Assembly (NCBI GenBank): GCA_036971715.1 | Contig: JAVHJL010000001.1 | Span: 2,666,001 to 2,730,000, forward strand | Length of the DNA: 64,000 nt | Reading direction: 5' to 3' | Source: Arthrobotrys musiformis | Lineage: Eukaryota > Ascomycota > Orbiliomycetes > Orbiliales > Orbiliaceae | Shown: in pieces, positions 57,010 through 64,000 of the stretch | Layout: the number at the start of each line of letters is the position of its first letter | Numbering within the stretch: the stretch's first letter is position 1 | Made by a program: the position numbers and the translations under genes | The notes under the pieces: model-generated | What the model saw: the letters and a program-made list of their open reading frames with translations, nothing else | What the model was told of the DNA's origin: nothing | Databases searched by the model: none

Positions 57010-57852
57010 TTACGCAGCAATGAAGAGGGCGGCAAGACCAGCAACGGCAGCAACGCCAAAGGAAACGAAGTTGGTGGAGGCAGCACCAGTGTAGCTTGGT
57101 GGTGGGGTGTAGGTTGGGGTCTCAGTCTCGTTCTTTGGTGGAGTTGGGCAGTTCTCACCGCCGGGGCAGCTTGGAACTGGGGTGTAGCTTGGGACCTCAA
57201 CTGGCTTGGTGTAGCTTGGGACCTCAACTGGCTTGGTGTAGCTGGGGACCTCAGTTGGCTTGCCTGGGCAGTAGGTGGAGGTGACAGTGGTAGCATAGCA
57301 GTAGTCCTTTCCAGGGCAGACGGTGGTGTAGTAGGTGTGGGTGTAGACATCAGAGGTGCTTGGGACCTCGTAGACTGGGACGGAGGTGGGGTACTCTGGG
57401 GTCTCGGTCTCGTAGACTGGTGGTGGGACGTAGTAGTCAGTGGAGTTGGCTGGTGGGACATAGTATCCGCTGGACTCTGGGGTACCAGCGCAGGTGCTGA
57501 CAGAGTAGGCAGTCGAGGTGTAGGTAGCAGCTGGACAGTCGGTGACGTAGTCGGCGCAGGAAGTGATGGTGATCACATCGTAGCTGGTGTAGGTGACCTC
57601 GGTCTCATATCCAGTTGGCTCTGGGGCGTAGACTGGAGCCTCAGTGGTGGTTGGGACACCACCGTAGACTGGCTCGCTGGCTGGTGGGACATAGACAGAG
57701 TCGCTGGTTGGGACAGCTGGCTTGTCGGTGCAGGTCTTGATGGAGGTGTAGACCTGCTCGGCGGAGGTGTAGTAGACTGGCTCTTCCTGGTAGACACCGG
57801 CAAGGGCACCACCGACGGCGGCAGAGGTAGCGAGGAGAGTAGTGAAATGCAT
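57010..57852 (-). CDS. GPI-anchored, Ser/Thr/Pro/Tyr-rich cell-surface protein
   Basis: Likely wall or plasma-membrane glycoprotein; 280 residues in one exon. Signal peptide MHFTTLLATSAAVGGALAG, then a T/P/Y/V/E-rich mature part with paired cysteines (TITSCADYVTDCPAATYTST, TTVCPGKDYCYATTVTSTYC), two N-glycosylation sequons (NST, NET), three tandem VPSYTKPVE-like repeats, and a C-terminal hydrophobic tail (FVSFGVAAVAGLAALFIAA) after a small-residue site (TGAAS) that fits GPI attachment. The T-x-T-x-CP motifs resemble fungal adhesin-like and clock-controlled wall proteins, but I do not recognise a named family. Strong codon bias (pyrimidine-ended codons) suggests high expression, and leaves the opposite strand open by accident. 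Confidence 0.85.
   Translation of the reverse strand: MHFTTLLATSAAVGGALAGVYQEEPVYYTSAEQVYTSIKTCTDKPAVPTSDSVYVPPASEPVYGGVPTTTEAPVYAPEPTGYETEVTYTSYDVITITSCADYVTDCPAATYTSTAYSVSTCAGTPESSGYYVPPANSTDYYVPPPVYETETPEYPTSVPVYEVPSTSDVYTHTYYTTVCPGKDYCYATTVTSTYCPGKPTEVPSYTKPVEVPSYTKPVEVPSYTPVPSCPGGENCPTPPKNETETPTYTPPPSYTGAASTNFVSFGVAAVAGLAALFIAA
57182..57262. repeat. 27-bp tandem repeat, three units
   Basis: Three 27-bp units (57182-57208, 57209-57235, and a diverged third to about 57262) encode the VPSYTKPVE repeats of the GPI protein. The first two are identical; the third carries several changes. Confidence 0.85.
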
Positions 57853-60088
57853 TTTGATTGATGGATTATATTACTATTTAAAGAACGTCCGTTTAGGAGT
57901 ATTAAGAATGTAAGTTTAAAAAAAGACTAAAGAGTCTGCTAAATTAGGCAAGCACAAAAAGAGTGTATGGGTTTAAAGAGTGACTGTGGTTAGAAAACCG
58001 AAGCTGTAAGTGAAGACCTGGAAGGAATTGACTGTGGTGGAGAAAGAAGGGAGGAAAAGTCTGGATGGCTTGGGGACTCGACGGCTCCTTATACTCGTCG
58101 CCCTGCCCTCCAGAGCGGCTCTGATGTCTGCCAGCTACTGGTACATAGTACACAGGACTGCTGACTAGCGTCCATACAGTGGAGGTGTGCATGCAATGTC
58201 ACGGACAAGACATGAGCCATGAACAAGCATCCATTGACGCCCGATTGTGGACTTTCTCCGCCGCAAACTTTCTTGTTTCCCCCTATTACCCACTCTTTGC
58301 CCACCGCTCTGCATTGCCCTTTCTTTGTTTCTTCCCTTTTTCCCCCTTTCGTTTCTTTTTCCTCCCTTCCAGATGCCCAATTTGGGAGAATGGGAATAGG
58401 GGTGGGAAACAGGACCGTCATGGATGGGCTGTCGTCCATGCGAGGACCCATGCCCAATGCGCATGGAAGCATTTTTGGACGACCAACAAATAAGGTGAGG
58501 GCATGGTGTGGGCAGCTCGTTCTGTGAGTGGATTTGCAGGCTCCCCAGTGTAGCCTTACCGTATTAATTTCGTTAGGGGCCCTGGTCGTTGACAAAGGGC
58601 AAGACCGAAAATCAAAATCAAAATCAAAAAAATCAAAAGTGCACACAACCATAACAGGGGCGGCAACTTTAAGATTAGAAGGGGGTTACCTCCATCAGGG
58701 GAGACCAACCGCACTAAAGGGCAGCCGATAAGTCAACCAGCTTAACTAGCGTGCTGGCTTGTTGGTTTGTGCCTGAGGCACACCAGTCGGCTGCAACATG
58801 CATACCTGGGTCCACCGTTGTCGCCTGTTCATTGGCCTCACCTCACACATTTTCTCTTCCTTCATACCCAACAGATGCAGCCGCTAGTGCTACATAGCAG
58901 GTATGAGCACCACTGCTTGCTGCTGGCGCCGCCGCCGCTGTTACTGCTGTTGCTACTGTCAAAGAACAGTGCATGCAGCCCATGCATGGAAGGCCACAGA
59001 TGCTGCCGGTGGAAATCTCTTTCGAACCAATTGACCCAACCGGAAGACAGAATGCAGTGAATCTCGAACAAGACACATCGGTATTTTTTGTTGTTTGTGC
59101 ACAATAGCACAGCTGTACAATGGGTCTCAGCTCGATGAAGCCGAAATTAAACAGACGGCAGCCGGGAAAAACATTTCTTATTAGACAGATCTGACTCGCT
59201 TGGGTTTCCGGATGATTGGTTCCAAATCCTCAGAGAACGATTAGTTAGCCGCCAAGAAACTCAATTTAAAATAATCGCGCTGGTTTTGCTGTGCTGTGAA
59301 GCCGTCGAGGGAGAATTCGAAGGGGGCAATCACCCGAATGTAACCCTCGGGCCTTCGTGCGGACTGGCTAGTTTGGTTAGCCAGCCAACCCAACTGCTTA
59401 GCGACTTATCTTGTGGGGAGGCCAAAAAAAAGATAATCTGGAGTCAATATCGTCGGTCACATTGCATTGTAACATGCATGGAAATTAATGTATGGCAGGT
59501 ACATATATACAATTGGACATATGGAGTGTGTGTGTAGTATGTAGTGTGTCTACGATGTCCTCTGTGGTACCAACCCGGTCCTGGACGAATGGTAATACAA
59601 GGCATGTAACTGGTGAAGCTTGTTACCCCATCACAGTAATATTGCAGTTCGAAGAGAAGACATTACACATTGCATTTGGGACATTGGATCTGATCTGTAA
59701 GGTGCTATTGAAAGGGGCTCTCTCTCGATCTCTCTCTCTCTGTTTCTCTCCGATGAATGAATTCCTTCTCTCGATCTCGCATCTTTGCATCTTGCCACAG
59801 GAAGGGCTTGGAAAGGTTGTTTGATTAGCCGAATGGTCACTGCTGAGAAGCCCTTTTTGGCGATGACCTGTCAACCAGACATCCATCGTCCAGAGCACTT
59901 ACTCCGTACGGAGTGCTGTACTGTGTACATACCTCCAGCCGGGTACATACTCCATATTTTTCATATTCCGCAGCACTATGACATCCATGTTTGATGCATC
60001 CTGCAGGAACCCATCTTAGTTGCCTGTTACCAGACATCCTACTATTAGCAGTACCACGAGCTGATATCCTGTCCACATTTGAACTACC

Positions 60089-60130
<42 letters not shown>

Positions 60131-60742
60131 GGGGGGGGGGGGGGGTTGATCTTGTCTTACCCACCAATGAAACAATCTGCCAGCCACACCTAGTAACCAT
60201 CTCCACCAATAGTTAGTAACCAAACGACTCTAAGCCGCTCAAATTAATTCCTCGGGATCAATCCCAAAGACCCCGAAATATCAACGAGAATCTTCTTTTG
60301 CCATCTTGCTTGGCGCAATCAGGAAATTGGATCTGTCTCGCTCGATTGACATCCGCCACTCCACCAGACCCTGCGAGGTGTCGTGCGGGGTGGAGACCAT
60401 GTTCCAATTTTGTACTGGAATGTTTCTTGCTTGGCTAAAGCTTCTGTTTCTGGCCCAAGTTATGACTTCACCCAATCGGCTGTTATCTTTTTAGGCATGT
60501 CTTCAATATCCAAGTGCTCATCGGCGTTATGCGTCCTAAATTACTCCAAATCTACGACAACTTCAGGTTCAGGTGCACTTCAGGACATCAACATTCATTC
60601 GCTCGGACTTTCTAATTTGTGTCTTGACCCGTCCTGCTGCAGCCTCGTGAGTTCACCTCGCCAAAAAAGATAATAATAAAAATAAAAACTTCAACACGGG
60701 GCAGCCGTTGATTCATTCGATCGTTAGCTATGTATTACAGCT
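57853..60742. other. 2.9 kb gene-poor region
   Basis: Upstream of the GPI gene and downstream of PDC. Contains AAAATCAAAATCAAAATC-type repeats (58612-58640), CT-repeats (59720-59750), duplicated TACTCCGTACGGAGT (59900-59915, an inverted repeat) and the T38G16 tract. No gene recognised. Confidence 0.55.
60092..60145. repeat. Compound homopolymer T38 followed by G16
   Basis: C5, T38 and G16 in direct succession. An abrupt switch between two long homopolymers is unusual. Could be a slippage tract, a retroposon tail junction, or a sequencing/assembly artefact. Confidence 0.9.
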
Positions 60743-63050
60743 TCACACAAACGTTCCCGCCCGAGCTAAGCTTTCCCAGACCTTCTCCTGCTGTGCACCA
60801 GCGACCTTGAGTCTAGCTTTATGCGAATCTACCTGCCCTCTCAAAATCCAAGGCACGTCAAACTTATCCACATAGACTTCACAGAGCTGTTTCAACAACA
60901 CAACAATTAGCAACTTCAGGCAGGTGCCAAATATAGAACTCATATACACACGCAGCACATACCTGTATACAATCGCTCTTGATGAACTCGCTGTCTGTCA
61001 TAATCCTCTCGAGCTCTTCGACCGAGCGGGCCTCCACGCTTCGACTCTTGAACCCTTTCTGCCTGCCTCCGAAGAACTCCAGCATCTTCATATGATCCCA
61101 GGATGTGCATATATCGTTGTACTGTTGCTCTGGCCCGTGGATCTCCCTCTCGATGGTGTATCCATCGTTATTGATCAAGAATATGGTTGGAGTAAATCCG
61201 TTTCTGATATAAGATGAGATTTCCTGTACCGACATTTGAAGGCTTCCATCTCCAACCACGAGAATAACCCTTCCCTTGTGGCCGTTCTCTCTTGCAGCGA
61301 TGAGCGCGCCCAGTGTCGCCCCAACGGTGTAGCCGATGGAGCTCCAGTAGATCTGCGTTTCATATTGAACATTCGAAGCGAGTGTCGCATCGGGCATTCC
61401 GAACTGCGAGGTCCCAACCTCAACAAACACGATGTCATCGGGTTTGGTGAAGCGTCCAATACGTTGCCAGATGTAAGACTGTTTCAGGGGCCCTGCTGTG
61501 CTATTGTCCAGTATCGGGTTCTACGGGTACACGTAAGACCTTGCTTTGCATACACATAGACATATGTTAGCTCTTACCTGATATCTGGAGACCGGATTCC
61601 CTTTATTGAACTTCTGTGCATCCTTCTCAAATGCCTGGAGGACGGCCTCCAGTACGGGAATGAAGTGTATTCCCTCAAATCGCTCGCCGAATATTGAGCA
61701 GTAGTGAGGGTGGAGAGCTATCAGTTTATCTTCAGCGATTTGTCTCGTAAATCCACCGGTGTTGGAGGATGTGAGATGAGGTCCAATGTTGAGGACCAGG
61801 TCGGCATTGTTTTCAACGGCTTCCTTGATACCAGGGAATGACACTATATGGGAAGTTTTAGTTAGCGTATAATTTTCGACATATTGCATCTCGTGAAGTG
61901 CACAAAATACAGGAACGTATTAAATTTCAGAATGGAACCCATACTTAAGCCATTGTACATCCCACCGAAGAGAGGAGAGGTTTCATCGACCAACCCTTTC
62001 CCAAGGATCGTAGAGAACGCCTTGCAAGTTTCAAGATTAGCTTAAGTTCAATCCACCAGCATCCATCTTTCGAGGATAGGGTTTTACCGGGTATCCAGCC
62101 AATTCTATCAGCCTCCTAGTCTGCTTTGTAGCCGCATGACGTTTAGCTAGAACGTCAGCTAGAATGCACGGCTTCTTGGACTTCTCGATTGCGTCGAGTA
62201 TCTTCTTTACGATTAAGCTTTCGACCTCAGGTTTAGTGCTAAGACTGAGGTCGATTGGTGTTTCCAGACGAGTAGCATTGAGCGGAGTGTCTACCACATC
62301 TGTAGGCACAAATAGGAAAACTGGGAGCCTCGTCTTGATGGCAGTAAAGAGAACGCGATCAATCTCAGAGGCCATCGTGGCCTCATCATCCAAGAAAGCA
62401 CTTGTAGACCGGATTGGTCCTGACATTCCCCGGTAAACACCATGGTCCGGGTTCGCTTCCAAGGTATGGTGTATCATGATTTTGTTCTCTTGCAGTTGGC
62501 GGGAAGTATTGCCAACAATATGAATGAATCCAGCATGCTATACGGATCCAGTAAGTCAATCAACTGAAGTATAAAGCAGACATGGATACCACAAAGCTAA
62601 TATCTCACCTCAGCATAAGCGCCGGCTACTCCATTCATAGCACTGAGCTCCCCAACACCATACGTGGTTATGAGGACCCCGGGAAGATCACGAACTCGAG
62701 CATATCCATCGGCGGCATATGCTCCATTCCTACAATCGAGCGACCATCAGTTGGGTGGTTGGGACATATTTAGAGCTCCGCCGAGAAGGAGACCTCGGAG
62801 GAAACTCACAGTTCGTTACAGCATCCAATCCAGTTAAGGCCCTCGACTTTGTATATATGATCAAGTAGTGTTACTGAGGAATGTTGTAATTTTAGCAAAG
62901 GCCCACCAACTGTAGGAAGAGACAAAACACAAAAGGCAGTAGAAACATACAATTAAAATCTCCGGGGCACCCCAGAATGTGCGAAATGCCCAAGGACTTG
63001 ATTCTTCGGAATAGATACTCTCCCAATGGGACAGGTTTATAGTTGCTCAT
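60743..63050 (-). CDS. Pyruvate decarboxylase
   Basis: Thiamine-diphosphate enzyme converting pyruvate to acetaldehyde in ethanol fermentation, cytosolic. Eight exons (62951-63050, 62810-62873, 62609-62729, 62088-62537, 61945-62020, 61578-61843, 60963-61520, 60743-60886) join in phase to 592 residues. Catalytic residues are in place: Glu54 in CCNELNGAYAADGYAR, His118-His119 in MIHHTL, and the ThDP motif GDGS (449-452) through the Asn pair NN (476-477) with the intervening EISSYIRNGFTPTIFLIN. TYGVGELSAMNGVAGAYAE and YTIEREIHGPEQQYNDI are typical of fungal PDC rather than acetolactate synthase or indolepyruvate decarboxylase. The last exon holds the C-terminal lid. A TATATA at 63207-63212 is well placed for the promoter. 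Confidence 0.95.
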
Positions 63051-63855
63051 TTTCAGTTTTAAGCCCTGGTTGCTGTAAATAGAACAGAGATGGAAGCTTG
63101 GGTGCACTGGAGATGAAGCAATTGGAAATATCAATATCAACCTATTTTTCACGCGGGAAAAGGGTGTAGAATACACACAGGCCTCACTTACATCGTATGT
63201 GCAGAGTATATAGATCGATGGTTATGAAGTTTAGTGGAAGTTTGTGGGGAAAGAGTAGAGTTCGAGAGCTAGAGCTCTCTCCATGCGACCTTTTAAACCG
63301 AGCCAGGGTTGCCATGCGTCTCGCTACCGATTTTAGCTGCAAATGTAGCTTTTATGCCGATGCTACCCATCGCGGCATCGGTTTATCCGAGGATCGATAT
63401 ATGTATATTTAAATTTGTCTGGGAATTAGGCACATCTTGACTACGCGATGCACGATGCACAGGGTCCGATCGAATAATCTACTATATAACATCTGGGTTT
63501 AGGGCCGCGTACGGCCGCCTCGCAGGTTCGTTTTGAGGAGCGCTACTATACTGGGCGCTATACCTACCAAATAAGTGGTTTTGCAGGTCGGAGCATCGAT
63601 ATAATATCTTTGGGTGTAAAACCATGATCATACAAGTGCACGGGGTTTCGATCCTGGAAGAAAAATAAAACCGGACATGTATTTGGGTATGTACGGAAAT
63701 AAACCACTATGCCGGCCAGTATATCAAAATTTAACTCCATGAGCTCCAGTAAATAGCAAGATAGTACTCCGTAGAAAGAAAGAAGAAATTAAAGCCAAGA
63801 AAAAGAAAAACGGGAAACACATAACGCATTATGGAGCGATGGGACAAATAAGAAA
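63051..63855. other. Intergenic region upstream of pyruvate decarboxylase
   Basis: Carries the PDC promoter (TATATA at 63207-63212). Bases 63470-63600 contain TA-rich blocks next to CG-rich words (GGCCGCGTACGGCCGCC), a texture similar to 11270-11800. No gene seen. Confidence 0.45.
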
Positions 63856-64000
63856 CTAGCCGTCGCTCCACTCATCATCGAGTTGATCTATAAGTCTATT
63901 CTCGTCTTCGCCATCCGCCCATTCGTTGGCTCTAGTCCCCCCGAATATCCCGTCTTCACCGGAAGCAGGGGTATACCCACCGAATCGGGCCGTACGCCCA
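63856..64000 (-). CDS. 3' end of an unknown gene, cut by the window edge
   Basis: A minus-strand frame enters from the right edge and ends at TAG (63856-63858) after 47 codons. The visible tail is GRTARFGGYTPASGEDGIFG, then GTRANEWADGEDENRL and IDQLDDEWSDG. An acidic, Trp-containing C-terminus of this kind suggests a short recognition or adaptor-binding tail. I do not recognise the protein. It lies upstream of PDC on the same strand. Confidence 0.5.
   Translation of the reverse strand, partial: GRTARFGGYTPASGEDGIFGGTRANEWADGEDENRLIDQLDDEWSDG

Noticed and set aside
57337..57861. 174-codon frame on the plus strand, rich in Trp, Gly, Val and Asp
   Set aside because: It is the mirror of the GPI-protein gene: the strong bias for pyrimidine-ended codons there removes stops from the opposite strand. 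The composition is not protein-like, and the minus-strand product has a signal peptide and GPI tail.
63640..63660. GGGGTTTCGATCCTGG resembling a tRNA T-arm
   Set aside because: No A box at the right distance upstream on the plus strand and no acceptor-stem partner.

Overview
This is a eukaryotic window from a filamentous ascomycete (Pezizomycotina). The evidence is short spliceosomal introns (about 37-180 nt) with GTNNGT donors and CTAAC-like branch sites, long T-rich intergenic DNA, and a gene set typical of these fungi: PEX20, a Cpc1/Gcn4-type bZIP, an ascomycete Kin1/2 kinase and a GPI-anchored wall protein. Gene density is low for the group (19 gene models in 64 kb, several gaps of 2-4 kb). 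That would fit an early-diverging class such as Pezizomycetes or Orbiliomycetes, but this is a guess and I do not claim a genus. I see no operons, CRISPR arrays, rRNA genes or convincing tRNA genes.

Layout. 0-5.5 kb: the 5' end of an unknown minus-strand gene, the retromer subunit VPS26 (-), a 2.8 kb gap and gluconokinase (+). 8.9-16.2 kb: mitochondrial branched-chain 2-oxoacid dehydrogenase E2 (-), the peroxisomal co-receptor PEX20 (-), and the Cpc1/Gcn4-type bZIP (+), which has an elaborate leader (two uORFs, two Gcn4-type sites and a long upstream open frame in phase with the protein). 19-30 kb: Caf40/Rcd1 of CCR4-NOT (-), a Kin1/2 (MARK/Par-1) kinase (-), and diverging from it a PHD-finger protein (+). 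30-44 kb: a 4.3 kb gap with two faint exon-like fragments, an HMG-box protein (+), the GINS subunit PSF1 (+), and a large SLC26-like transporter with STAS and cyclic-nucleotide-binding-like domains (+). 47.6-57 kb: a Meu6-like PH-domain protein (+), the spliceosomal DEAD-box ATPase PRP5 (+), a 93-residue protein with an MGCxC lipidation motif (+), and tRNA 2'-phosphotransferase (-). 57-64 kb: a Ser/Thr/Pro/Tyr-rich GPI-anchored protein (-), pyruvate decarboxylase (-), and the 3' end of an unknown minus-strand gene at the right edge.

The genes are mostly conserved housekeeping functions in unrelated pathways (endosomal sorting, carbon and amino-acid metabolism, peroxisome import, general amino-acid control, mRNA decay, replication, splicing). 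I see no biosynthetic cluster. Spliced models were built by eye from splice consensus, reading phase and family knowledge. For each multi-exon gene the exons join in phase to one open frame, but no transcript evidence was available. I did not find a clearly new system. The observations I rate most worth a second look are the bZIP leader, the start arrangement of the tRNA phosphotransferase, the small lipidated protein, the alternative splice possibilities in the HMG-box gene, and the stop-free intron in PRP5.
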